A stretch of 64,000 bases of DNA from Pedobacter caeni (lineage in GTDB: Bacteria > Bacteroidota > Bacteroidia > Sphingobacteriales > Sphingobacteriaceae). A model generated the notes under the pieces. The model had not been told where the DNA came from and searched no databases. It was given only the letters and a program-made list of their open reading frames with translations. A program made the position numbers and the translations under genes. The stretch spans positions 1,612,001 through 1,676,000 of the forward strand of contig NZ_FQUQ01000002.1 of the NCBI RefSeq assembly GCF_900129215.1. The letters run 5' to 3'. Shown here piece after piece: positions 28,556-37,435 of this stretch (position 1 is the stretch's first letter; the number at the start of each line of letters is the position of its first letter).

Positions 28556-29653
28556 GTGAATCAAGAATCTCCTATGACCCATTTCAAAAGTTTAACCTTT
28601 GTTAAGCTTTTTGCTGTTTTTAAAAGGATAACTAAGAACCCCTTTCGTCTTTTAAGTGGGCTTACCTTGTTGTTAATTCTCTTTATTTACACTTACATTT
28701 TTCGTTTAACTGACCATCGGATTGTGTTTGTCAACCGTCTTTGGCATCCTGGCTTATTATTGCTCGGCCCATTGGTTTTTCTGAGTAGCCAGCTCATTCT
28801 CCGGTCAGTTTCTTCATTACAGCGGAAAGACCTGATTCATTTTATTCCCTTTCTTATCGTCGGTTTTCTATATTCTTTTTTGATTTCCAGGGAGGATTGG
28901 AATGAGCCAGTAATGAAGCTGGCATTTTTGCGTTATCAGGATGCTTATTTTCTGATTATTTTCTCTTTGTTGTTTTATAGCCTTTTTACGCTTGTGAATA
29001 TGTGGAATCCAAAAAATGAGTCAGATACACCTATGGTAACCGAATCAGAACTTTTGGTGATCATTACCTCGGCCGTTTATATCCTGATCTCCCTTATGAT
29101 GGTGATTTTGTACGGTTCAGTAGTCATTTTCCGTATTCATACAGGGATAGATTTTCGTTTATTTTCCTACGGATTACTTACGGTAATTGCGATCACAATC
29201 GTACGTTACCTTTTTGTAACCAGAAATGCGATTTCAGGCATGAATATTGAAGCTCGCAGTATGAATTTAGAACCTGGTGGATATGATAAATCGTTGCTTT
29301 CTACTGAATACATCCAGCAGCATTCGACAGAAATTTTGCAATATTTTAAAAACAACATGACGTATTTAGATCCTGATTTCTCACTTTCCAGGCTTTCTGA
29401 GGAACTTGGTATTTCAGAACATAAATTATCACAACTTTTTAACCGGTATTTTCAAAAGAAGTTTTATACTTTTCTTGCAGAATACCGTATTGAACATGCA
29501 ATTGAACTGATGAAAAATAACAAGCACAAACTGAAAATTGAAACCCTCAGTTATTCCTGTGGTTTCAACTCAAAAGCTTCGTTTTATCATTATTTTAAGG
29601 TAAAAATGGGTTGTTCTCCTTATGAATATCAAAAAAAGTTAGATCTGAATTAA
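28556..29653 (+). CDS. Membrane-anchored AraC-family regulator 1
   Basis: This is a 365-residue protein starting at GTG 28556, or possibly at ATG 28574. The N-terminal half has about six hydrophobic membrane segments (LLSGLTLLLILFIYTYIF, LIHFIPFLIVGFLYSFLI, LLVIITSAVYILISLMMVILYG and others). The C-terminal 100 residues are an AraC-type helix-turn-helix (FSLSRLSEELGISEHKLSQLFN; YSCGFNSKASFYHYFKVKMG). Such proteins are membrane sensors coupled directly to DNA binding. It lies 9 bp before a paralogue with the same architecture. Confidence 0.82.
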   Translation: MNQESPMTHFKSLTFVKLFAVFKRITKNPFRLLSGLTLLLILFIYTYIFRLTDHRIVFVNRLWHPGLLLLGPLVFLSSQLILRSVSSLQRKDLIHFIPFLIVGFLYSFLISREDWNEPVMKLAFLRYQDAYFLIIFSLLFYSLFTLVNMWNPKNESDTPMVTESELLVIITSAVYILISLMMVILYGSVVIFRIHTGIDFRLFSYGLLTVIAITIVRYLFVTRNAISGMNIEARSMNLEPGGYDKSLLSTEYIQQHSTEILQYFKNNMTYLDPDFSLSRLSEELGISEHKLSQLFNRYFQKKFYTFLAEYRIEHAIELMKNNKHKLKIETLSYSCGFNSKASFYHYFKVKMGCSPYEYQKKLDLN

Positions 29654-29662
29654 TGGTCTCCT

Positions 29663-30784
29663 ATGCCTGATGTCCGAATATTAACTTATTTATTAACCGG
29701 AATTATACTGATCAGTATAATTACCTTTTTTTTGACATTTTTTTTAAAAAAGAGAATTGATTTTGATGGGGTATTGAGAGCAATAATCATCTTAATTGCC
29801 GTCAATATAGGAATGGTTTACCTGCACATGGAATATTTTGAAGATCAAGTTTGGTTATACAGAATGGTTCCTTTCAGTCTGTTGTATGGTCCACTATTAT
29901 ATTTCTCTGCACAATTTTTAACCAATCATAAAGTTTCAGCAAAAGAAGCAGGCCTACATTGTGTTCCATTTATACTGAGTTTTATTTTTAATCTGATTTA
30001 TTTATTCTTTATCAAGGGGGAAAGCAAGGAACAAGCATTAGAAATCTTCAATAATTTGTTTTATGCGCAGATGTCTTTTTCTTTATTGGCTTATAGCTTA
30101 TGGTTATTGTTTTCAAAAAGAATGATATTGATCAGCAAGCTAAAACTGGAGCGTTGGATCTTTGTTTTTATGGAAGTGATGTTTCTGATTGTTGGGGTGA
30201 TGAATATGGTCGTGCTTTTTTCTAAGATGTCAGTGGCTGAAGAGAGTATTGCTGTTTATTTTTTACGTCTTGTGGTTTATTTGTTTACATTTTTATTTAT
30301 GACAGTTATACTCGCCTATTATTTATCCAGGATGAAACTGGATTCTAATCAGATTGTTGCTTCCTCCGGTTCTGGTGTAAGTAGAATTGCTGACCATTTA
30401 GTGGAGGAGGTCCTGTCATATAAATCGTCCTCCCTTACTGATGAGCAGTTGATTGCTTACGAAAAGGAGCTTGTTTTAAAAGTAAAGAGGGACGAGTTAT
30501 TTTTGATCAATTCACTTTCTTTGGGCATGTTGGCTGAACGCCTGAAAATACCAAAACATCATTTAACCCAGGTTTTTGGCATTAAAATGAAACAAACATT
30601 TTATCAGTATATCAATGGGCTGAGAGTAGCACATGCCTGTGAACTGCTACAACAGCAACAGTCAGAAACTACACTTGAAGAACTTTCTATGATTTGTGGC
30701 TTTAACTCCAAAGGGGCTTTTAACCGTCAGTTTAAGAGCTTGATCAAGTGTACTCCGTCTGCATATCGGGAGCAATATCATTAA
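29663..30784 (+). CDS. Membrane-anchored AraC-family regulator 2
   Basis: This is a 373-residue paralogue of the preceding gene, starting 9 bp after it. The N-terminal 220 residues hold about seven hydrophobic segments (ILTYLLTGIILISIITFFLTFF, AGLHCVPFILSFIFNLIYLF, LRLVVYLFTFLFMTVILAYY). The C-terminal HTH has LSLGMLAERLKIPKHHLTQVF and ICGFNSKGAFNRQFKSL. The two regulators could act as a pair or on different signals; the neighbouring lipoproteins are candidate targets (inference). Confidence 0.82.
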   Translation: MPDVRILTYLLTGIILISIITFFLTFFLKKRIDFDGVLRAIIILIAVNIGMVYLHMEYFEDQVWLYRMVPFSLLYGPLLYFSAQFLTNHKVSAKEAGLHCVPFILSFIFNLIYLFFIKGESKEQALEIFNNLFYAQMSFSLLAYSLWLLFSKRMILISKLKLERWIFVFMEVMFLIVGVMNMVVLFSKMSVAEESIAVYFLRLVVYLFTFLFMTVILAYYLSRMKLDSNQIVASSGSGVSRIADHLVEEVLSYKSSSLTDEQLIAYEKELVLKVKRDELFLINSLSLGMLAERLKIPKHHLTQVFGIKMKQTFYQYINGLRVAHACELLQQQQSETTLEELSMICGFNSKGAFNRQFKSLIKCTPSAYREQYH

Positions 30785-30909
30785 AATTCCGGCAGTATAT
30801 CTTAACATTTTTAATAGACCATCCCTGTGAGAAGTACTTCATTTCGCTTGGATTGACAGTAGGATTGGAACAGGAATCCCGATCTTTAGGTCCGGTAAAT
30901 AAATGATTT

Positions 30910-31587
30910 GTGAAAAGAAAGAAAATAATCATCGTTATTCTGGTTTTGGTTTCCTGTTACTGCTTTTATGTGGGGCCGGTTAAGCAGTTCTTATGGAAAA
31001 GAGCAATGGCTTCAAAGGAGCATAAGCTGCAGGTGGGCAGCTTCATTTTTTCAAAGGGGGAAACACTTGATGTAGGCGGGGGCAACTATTTCCGTACGCA
31101 TCATTATAATGCGATACATAGAGTGATTAGAATTGATGGTGATTTGGTGAAAGTTGTCCCTCTGGTCTTATGGTCATTTGAAGATAAACCAATTGCAACT
31201 GAAGATGATTTTGAAACCTACACCAAAGCGTATGAATTATTAAAAAAAAACATAACTACTATGACAATTACTGCAGTTGATGCTGATGACCTATATAGAG
31301 AGGAGGGAACCGATTCTGCGAGCCATACCCAAGGCCTATTGAAAAAGTATCCGCAATTGCGTAAATCGTATTATTGGTATGCAGCTCTTTCCCCCTCTAA
31401 AGCTAATATACCAGTTCCCAGAGATAGAGAAAATCTGCAACTTTATTTAATGGGCGTTTATTCGGCTAAAGGAATTATAAAGAATAGGAAATTAGCCCGT
31501 TATAATGACATTTTGCCTGATGACAATATCCCGGAGTATTTCGAAAACTCAGGAGATGATATTGATTTGATTATAAATGGAAAATAA
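30910..31587 (+). CDS. Hypothetical single-span protein, 225 aa
   Basis: This begins with GTG at 30910 (MKRKKIIIVILVLVSCYCFYV: an N-terminal anchor or lipobox-like signal). The remainder is soluble and charged, with no recognised domain. Its 3' end overlaps the next gene start by 11 bp, so the two are co-translated. It belongs to a plus-strand group of four uncharacterised envelope genes. Confidence 0.6.
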   Translation: MKRKKIIIVILVLVSCYCFYVGPVKQFLWKRAMASKEHKLQVGSFIFSKGETLDVGGGNYFRTHHYNAIHRVIRIDGDLVKVVPLVLWSFEDKPIATEDDFETYTKAYELLKKNITTMTITAVDADDLYREEGTDSASHTQGLLKKYPQLRKSYYWYAALSPSKANIPVPRDRENLQLYLMGVYSAKGIIKNRKLARYNDILPDDNIPEYFENSGDDIDLIINGK

Positions 31588-32299
31588 GCTCAACCTACCT
31601 CTTTTTAAGCCCTGTGAGTCCAAACCCAATGTAGTGGCTAATGTACTTTTCGTCTTTATATTGGGTGGGCTTGGTTTGGTTATAATTTCGATGTTAAGTT
31701 ATGCTGTAATCTGGCTTTTTACACCGGATAAGGAGCCAGTAATACTGAAGATAAGCATCGTTCTGATCACAGTGATTTTAGCAGGACTGATCATTTTCCT
31801 TTTTGTTTATTTACAGAAGTCTTATGGGCATACCGGAATCATTATTGACGAAACCGGAATTATATATTACTACAGGGATAAGAACCACATTGTAAAACAG
31901 GTGCCCTGGACTGCTTTTTGCAAGAACCCGAATGAAGAAGCCGGACAGCCTTTACATGATGTTAATGATTTTGTCCTTGGCTATAAATCCAGAGTGAAAA
32001 TGTTGCAATGGTGGATGATGAAAGATGAAAAAGTTGATGTAGAATCTGATAGTTTTGGCGCCGCAGGACATTCGTTTCATTTCATTTATCTCAACCGTTT
32101 CACATTGATTTCAACCTTTTTATTAGGTCTTGCTCATTTCAGGCCTGACCTTAGTGTGAATCCAAGTGTATTCAGTGCGTTTTATATTCATCGAAATGAA
32201 TATGTTTTTAAACGGAAATCTTACATGCGGGACGCACTTCTGGCATTCTTTATTCTTGCCGTTATTGCGCTGGTCATTTATTGGCTTACCAAGTCATAG
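31577..32299 (+). CDS. Hypothetical membrane protein, 240 aa
   Basis: Three membrane segments are visible: residues about 21-47, 55-80 and 215-237. Between them lies a soluble PH-like stretch (GIIIDETGIIYYYRDKNHIVKQVPWTAF). It overlaps the preceding gene by 11 bp. No family name can be given; similar two- or three-span proteins are common in Bacteroidota. Confidence 0.6.
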   Translation: MENKLNLPLFKPCESKPNVVANVLFVFILGGLGLVIISMLSYAVIWLFTPDKEPVILKISIVLITVILAGLIIFLFVYLQKSYGHTGIIIDETGIIYYYRDKNHIVKQVPWTAFCKNPNEEAGQPLHDVNDFVLGYKSRVKMLQWWMMKDEKVDVESDSFGAAGHSFHFIYLNRFTLISTFLLGLAHFRPDLSVNPSVFSAFYIHRNEYVFKRKSYMRDALLAFFILAVIALVIYWLTKS

Positions 32300-32337
32300 C
32301 ATGAGTTTTTAATCAATCTTATATAAGATTCACAGAC

Positions 32338-32964
32338 ATGAAAGTATCCAAGTTTTGTATCCCCTTAGTTTTAGTTGTTCTGATTACCTCCTGTAAACCG
32401 AAAAAGGAAAAGGTAGAAAAAATCGAAGTGCCCTTGTCTTTTCGCATTGTCGGTGGTATTTCACCTTATAAAGAAAGCATGGGTTCTGCTTTCCTGAAGA
32501 TGTATAACAATTCCAGTATAAATGCTGCGCGTAAAAACCATTTGCAGAGTGCGGAGGTGCTGGTCGATCCGGATTCACTTGTGGCAAAGAATGGAGTCCC
32601 TCTTTATGATAATGTAGTTTTTTTTCCTGTGTTAAGTAAAGACAGCTTGCTAAATATCGTGCAATATTCGTATGATAAGAGAGGCGGTACGGATAGTACT
32701 GCTACTGTTGATTTTAATCATTACTTTACATTTCTTGTTACCCACCCTCCTTCAAATAAGCTCTATTCTGACATTGTTTCCGAGCAGCATGTCCGGAAAG
32801 ATACGCTTTGCATCTCCCTGGTGTCAATACCTTACCCTGTTACTACAGGTTCGGATACGGTGGAAAGTCTTTGGATGACAGGGGTATTTAAACTACCTAA
32901 GAAAAAATATAGGGTATTGTCTGTTAAATATTTGGAAAAGGTAAGTTTTTTTGACTTGAAATAA
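32338..32964 (+). CDS. Hypothetical lipoprotein, 208 aa
   Basis: The signal peptide ends with a lipobox (LITSCKPKK). The mature protein is beta-rich with no recognised domain. It is the third gene of the plus-strand envelope group, 38 bp after the membrane protein gene. Confidence 0.6.
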   Translation: MKVSKFCIPLVLVVLITSCKPKKEKVEKIEVPLSFRIVGGISPYKESMGSAFLKMYNNSSINAARKNHLQSAEVLVDPDSLVAKNGVPLYDNVVFFPVLSKDSLLNIVQYSYDKRGGTDSTATVDFNHYFTFLVTHPPSNKLYSDIVSEQHVRKDTLCISLVSIPYPVTTGSDTVESLWMTGVFKLPKKKYRVLSVKYLEKVSFFDLK

Positions 32965-32974
32965 TGCGTCGCTG

Positions 32975-33796
32975 ATGTCTCATAGAATCTATTTATATCA
33001 TGTTAACTATCCAGGAGAAGCTGCTGATGAGGATCTGATGATGGTCGAGATCGGGTATGGGCTTCCTGTCTTTTTACACCCATTACTAGTAGGGGAAGGG
33101 CTGATCGGAGGGAACAACTATAACATCCATACTCCTGGAAAGAATTCTGGTCTTTTTTATCCCGCCGAGACAGGGATAGAAAATCTTAAAAGGTTTTATA
33201 ACTTTATTGAAAAACACCAGAGTGAGCTGATCGAGAGGCCGGAAGAATTCACAATTGCAAAAGCGCGTATTTTCGACTATTTGGTTAAGCTGGATCAGGA
33301 TTATTTCAACTTAGATGCCTGGGATGTATTCAATACGAACACTGAAAGCCATCATGAACAGGCAACAGATTTGCTTGAAGATATTCAGAATAACAATTTG
33401 GTAATCACTAAGGCTATGGACTCAGCAGATCCCGGGCATTTAAAATTATCGTTGTTCTCAAGGGATAGTGCACCTGGATTCGAAAATTTTAAGGAGTTTC
33501 TTAACCACCCTGATTTTGATTATGGATGGGGAGTTTTTGATCATTCTGAGGCTACCTCTGATGTGGAGATTTTTGAGGAAAACGGGTTGTGGGGACTGAA
33601 AGATCAAAAGGGAAATCTCATCGGGGCTGTATTCTATTTTTTGGATTTCAAAACTAGTGTCGGTAACATTAATAAATGCCTTATAAACAACTTCACCAGT
33701 CCAACTTCTGGTGAGATAGATAATGTTGTTCCATCCGTAAATATCCCATTTATCTTCCATACATTTTGCTTTATAAGCAGCCCCTTCGATTTTTGA
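32975..33796 (+). CDS. WG-repeat-like protein, C-terminus rearranged
   Basis: This is a 273-residue frame. Residues 1 to about 217 look like one real soluble protein, ending in a WG-type repeat (GVFDHSEATSDVEIFEENGLWGLKDQKGN). From about base 33630 the frame runs backwards through an unrelated gene fragment on the other strand (33635-34048), and its last 55 residues have poor protein character. The native protein was probably longer and has lost its C-terminus through a rearrangement. There is no signal peptide. WG-repeat proteins have varied or unknown functions. Confidence 0.5.
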   Translation: MSHRIYLYHVNYPGEAADEDLMMVEIGYGLPVFLHPLLVGEGLIGGNNYNIHTPGKNSGLFYPAETGIENLKRFYNFIEKHQSELIERPEEFTIAKARIFDYLVKLDQDYFNLDAWDVFNTNTESHHEQATDLLEDIQNNNLVITKAMDSADPGHLKLSLFSRDSAPGFENFKEFLNHPDFDYGWGVFDHSEATSDVEIFEENGLWGLKDQKGNLIGAVFYFLDFKTSVGNINKCLINNFTSPTSGEIDNVVPSVNIPFIFHTFCFISSPFDF

Positions 33797-34048
33797 TCCG
33801 TTATGTGGATAAACGAGGTTGACATTAATAGTTTTACTTCCGGATATTTTAATGTCAATCAATTCTCGTCCAATGCTGTGCCTTTGCTTATTGAATAACC
33901 CAGCCAGGTGTTCCTCTTTAGTGAAAGAAAGCATATGTTGTGTGAAACTTCTGATATCGAGGATCCGCTTATTAAACGGATTCTCTGCACCTATATCAAG
34001 CCAGGTAAAGTCATATTCCTGATCGTAGTTTTGGAAGGTTTCCGACTC
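33635..34048 (-). pseudogene. Gene fragment lacking both ends
   Basis: A minus-strand frame with good protein character covers about 130 residues: FQNYDQEYDFTWLDIGAENP, later SFTKEEHLAGLFNKQRHSIG and WNNIIYLTRSWTGEVVYKAF. It has no start codon after the upstream stop near 34048; the first Met is well inside the protein at 33934. Beyond about 33635 the frame enters antisense of the WG-type gene. So it is an internal or C-terminal fragment joined to a foreign sequence. Family not recognised. Confidence 0.5.
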
Positions 34049-34136
34049 TTTTACTTTCTTTTAAATAGTCTAAACATGAGGGAGGGGGGGAGATGGTTTT
34101 TCTTTTTATTACTGATGATAGACAAAGTTAACCCAA

Positions 34137-35126
34137 TTACCTATCTGCTTTTAGTATTTTTTTTACTACCATTTCTCTATTGGCATTAAGACAATACACA
34201 TCCTCATCATAATTGATATATACACGCGAAAGAAAGGGTTCAAGGCCAGGTTCGCCCATTTTTCGGCCGCCAACATAGATGGATATACTTACAAACCGTC
34301 CTTGATCTTTATTTAATGTTATACTTTTCTTGGTTTTCAGGTTATAAATTTCAACATTTTCGTAACCGGTATAATTGTTTCCATAAGAACGCCATTCAGG
34401 AAGAGTTGGGCTCTTGCACACGACAAAATAATCATCTGCCAGGTGGAAAATGGTACTAATGGTATTGTCGTTAAAATACCTTTTCCCTTTAAGGTCTACG
34501 ATATCGGCAACATTCTGCTCTCTTCCGTTTGATATTTTATTGGTTTCCTTTAAAAGCACTATACCTATGTTCTTAGGAAAATTATTCTTGTTTTCGCCCA
34601 TTACGGCATAAGCCTCTAAATAGTTGTTATTTTTTAATACCGTATCCTTATTCTCGTTTAAAAAGAAATTTGTCCGACCATTGTGGGTAAACATACCCAT
34701 TCCCCAACCGGCGTAGAGTTGTATATCTTTACCCAGTTTAACTGGTCCTTTTTTTACAGGTGGTTCTGGCTTCTTGCTGTCAGCTACAGGCGTTTTGGCC
34801 ATGTTCACATAGACCTCCGTTACCTTATTCTTAGCCGCATTTTCAGCCTGTTTCTTTTTAAAGGCAATTGCATTTTCGGCCCTCAGCTTTTCGTTTTTTA
34901 TTTTACTGGCTTCATCAGCCGCTTTGTCATCAGCGATTTTCTTTTTTCTGGCATCGTCATTTTCTTTTTCACAGGCAGGACACATCAACTTTCCCTCTGC
35001 ATTGTTAGAACCTTTAGGTGCAAATCTGCAATTATAACGGGCGTATTCACTTTTCGAAATATGCGATTGAGCATTGGCTACCTGCACCATAAACAGGAGT
35101 ACAATAATTGTCAGGATTTTTTTCAT
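34137..35126 (-). CDS. Secreted hypothetical protein with charged coiled-coil region
   Basis: This is a 329-residue exported protein (signal peptide ending QVANAQ). Residues 20-55 contain a Cys pair (CPAC) in a short putative metal-binding segment with an upstream Cys. Residues about 55-100 are Lys/Ala/Asp-rich and coiled-coil-like. The C-terminal half is beta-rich (YAGWGMGMFTHNG; FLSRVYINYDEDVYCLNANREM). Family unknown. It stands alone between the rearranged fragment and the methyltransferase group. Confidence 0.65.
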   Translation of the reverse strand: MKKILTIIVLLFMVQVANAQSHISKSEYARYNCRFAPKGSNNAEGKLMCPACEKENDDARKKKIADDKAADEASKIKNEKLRAENAIAFKKKQAENAAKNKVTEVYVNMAKTPVADSKKPEPPVKKGPVKLGKDIQLYAGWGMGMFTHNGRTNFFLNENKDTVLKNNNYLEAYAVMGENKNNFPKNIGIVLLKETNKISNGREQNVADIVDLKGKRYFNDNTISTIFHLADDYFVVCKSPTLPEWRSYGNNYTGYENVEIYNLKTKKSITLNKDQGRFVSISIYVGGRKMGEPGLEPFLSRVYINYDEDVYCLNANREMVVKKILKADR

Positions 35127-35246
35127 TTTAAGTTTGCTTAATTAGATGTAAAAATCGCTGATCAGCAAAGTAACGCAAATACCTATGAGTAGGTATATTT
35201 AATATATTTTACCTTTATCCGATGTAAGGTTATTCAGCTTGAATTT

Positions 35247-35840
35247 CTATTCCCTCATCCACATCTTAAGTGCGAAATGGTGGGTATTGTCAATAAGCTT
35301 ATAACTTGAAGGAATCTGTTTTATTGACCCATGGTACGTAACCAACCTGGTGCCTGATGGCATCTGATCTAACTGTTGATAAACATAGTTTGTATAATGG
35401 CTATATAATTCTGAATTTGCTGCAACCTTATGATCAATACCCAGATCTGGCATGATGTTTTCATAAAAGGAATTGAAAAAATAAAAAGAATCAAATAGCT
35501 CAAAATCAAGATTCGTTATATTATTGTGTATGAATTTTACATTTGGCAGATCCAAAGTGTTTTTTACCGATTCGGCTAAATTAAATAAATCCTTACGTTG
35601 CTCAACTCCATAAAACAGAGTTTCAGGCTCAAAGAAACCTGCTGTGATGCAAAATTTGCCTACTCCACTTCCAATATCTAGAACTTTTGAATTTGGTGCT
35701 GACAGATATTCACTGGATTTTTTAGCTATTTCTAAGGGAGTCCAATGTCTTTCTGAAAGGTTTTGAATGCGCTTTGGATATAAATAGTCGAAGCTGGTAT
35801 CTTTATCAAAGTATACTAGATTAAGGGAATCAATGTGCAT
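35247..35840 (-). CDS. Class I SAM-dependent methyltransferase
   Basis: This is a 197-residue Rossmann methyltransferase. Motif I is LDIGSGVGKFCITAG (about 55-69), motif II acidic YGVEQR, and the later strand FIHNNITNLDFELFDSFYFFNSFYE. The substrate is not predictable. It starts 8 bp after the PEP carboxykinase gene and is the last gene of a tight minus-strand trio, so its role may relate to that operon and not to a housekeeping methylation. Confidence 0.85.
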   Translation of the reverse strand: MHIDSLNLVYFDKDTSFDYLYPKRIQNLSERHWTPLEIAKKSSEYLSAPNSKVLDIGSGVGKFCITAGFFEPETLFYGVEQRKDLFNLAESVKNTLDLPNVKFIHNNITNLDFELFDSFYFFNSFYENIMPDLGIDHKVAANSELYSHYTNYVYQQLDQMPSGTRLVTYHGSIKQIPSSYKLIDNTHHFALKMWMRE

Positions 35841-35848
35841 TTGTATGT

Positions 35849-37402
35849 TTAATATTCTTTATACTTTTTAAAGTTTTTCGCAAATTCATCAGCTAAATTT
35901 TTAGCTGTTATCTCATATTCTTTTTTATCAGCCCAGGTATTTTTAGGGTTTAGCATCTCTGTAGGAACTCCTGGGCAGCTCACTGGCATTTCCACCTCGA
36001 ATAGCTTGTGTTTTTGAAAATCGACGTAGTCTAACTGACCATTTAAGGCAGCAGTAACCATTGCTCTGGTATACTCCAATTTAATACGTTCGCCAGTCCC
36101 GTAACTCCCGGCAGTCCATCCTGTGTTGATCAACCATACTTTTATAGCTGCACTTTTAAGCTTTTCACCCAACATTGAAGCGTATCGTACTGGATGCAAT
36201 GGTAAAAATGGTTTTCCAAAGCACGCTGAAAAAGTAATCTGTGGTTCCTGAATCCCAATTTCCGTTCCCGCAACTTTTGACGTATATCCAGAAATGAAAT
36301 GATACATCGCCTGACGAACATTTAATTTTGAAATTGGTGGTAGCACACCAAAAGCATCTGCAGTCAGAAAAAATATATTTTCAGGTGGTTTTCCAATAGA
36401 AGGTTCAACTATATTCTCCATGAAATCGATAGGATAAGCTGCTCTTGTATTTTCGGTTATTGAGGTGTCAGCATAATTTACGATCTGACCTTGTGGGTAA
36501 AAGCAAACATTCTCCAGCAAAGTTCCAAATTTAATGGCATTAAATATTTGTGGTTCCTTTTCATGACTTAAATTGACGCACTTTGCATAACATCCACCCT
36601 CTAAATTAAAAACAGAATTGGCATCCCAGCCATGTTCATCATCGCCAATTAACCTCCTTGCAGGATCAGCTGAAAGTGTCGTCTTTCCTGTCCCTGATAA
36701 TCCAAAGAAAATGGCTGTATCTCCCTGTTTACCGATATTTGCGCTGCAATGCATCGGTAATACATTTCTTTCTTGCGGTAAGATGTAGTTTAGAACGGTA
36801 AATACCGCTTTTTTAAGTTCGCCACTGTAGGCAGTACCACCAATTAGAATGATTTTTTTCTTAAAATTGATAACCGTGAAATTTTCAGATCTGATGTCGT
36901 CCTCTGTGGGACTAGCATTAAAACCAGGTGCAGATAATATTACCCAATCCTCAGCGAATTTTGATAATTCCTGAGTATTCGGTCTTAAAAAAAGATTGTA
37001 AGCAAAAAGGCTTTGAGAGGCATGTTCTGTTACAACCCTTATTTTAAGTCTGTAGTCTTTAGCGGCACATGCAAAGACATCCCTAACATAAACTTCCCGG
37101 TTTGATAAATAAACTGAGACTTTCTTATAAAGATTGTCAAAAGATTGTATAGAAAACTTATGGTTTATTTCTCCCCACCATATGGTTTTTTCGGTCAGAT
37201 CATCTGCTACAATATATTTGTCCTTTGGTGATCGTCCGGTAAATTTACCCGTATTGCAGGCCAATGCTCCTGATGAAGTGAGTTCGCATTGAAGATCAAG
37301 GACCGCATTGCTGATCAAGTCAAATGTAGAAATATTCCAATGGACAGTTCTGTTGCTCTTAATGCCTAAATACGCTAGTGAGTGTTTTTCTCCATTTATC
37401 AT
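35849..37402 (-). CDS. pckA: Phosphoenolpyruvate carboxykinase (ATP)
   Basis: This 517-residue enzyme catalyses oxaloacetate + ATP to PEP + CO2 + ADP, the entry step of gluconeogenesis, in the cytoplasm. TGRSPKDKY with the substrate Arg at 57, TAYSGELKK (Tyr192, Lys198), the metal-site His218, P-loop GLSGTGKT (234-241) and LIGDDEHGW (251-258) are all present, as is NTRAAYPI. Length is close to the usual 520-540. Its placement between a serine-palmitoyltransferase-like gene and a methyltransferase, with gaps of 33 and 8 bp, is unusual. It could be a second copy; a whole genome is needed to tell. Confidence 0.95.
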   Translation of the reverse strand: MINGEKHSLAYLGIKSNRTVHWNISTFDLISNAVLDLQCELTSSGALACNTGKFTGRSPKDKYIVADDLTEKTIWWGEINHKFSIQSFDNLYKKVSVYLSNREVYVRDVFACAAKDYRLKIRVVTEHASQSLFAYNLFLRPNTQELSKFAEDWVILSAPGFNASPTEDDIRSENFTVINFKKKIILIGGTAYSGELKKAVFTVLNYILPQERNVLPMHCSANIGKQGDTAIFFGLSGTGKTTLSADPARRLIGDDEHGWDANSVFNLEGGCYAKCVNLSHEKEPQIFNAIKFGTLLENVCFYPQGQIVNYADTSITENTRAAYPIDFMENIVEPSIGKPPENIFFLTADAFGVLPPISKLNVRQAMYHFISGYTSKVAGTEIGIQEPQITFSACFGKPFLPLHPVRYASMLGEKLKSAAIKVWLINTGWTAGSYGTGERIKLEYTRAMVTAALNGQLDYVDFQKHKLFEVEMPVSCPGVPTEMLNPKNTWADKKEYEITAKNLADEFAKNFKKYKEY

Positions 37403-37435
37403 AAACTGATCTATTTGTTGTAAATGAGTGTTTTC

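Noticed and set aside
34683..35141. 152-codon plus-strand frame antisense to the 34137-35126 gene
   Set aside because: The minus-strand frame has a clear signal peptide and protein-like composition; the plus frame is very Phe-rich and unlikely.
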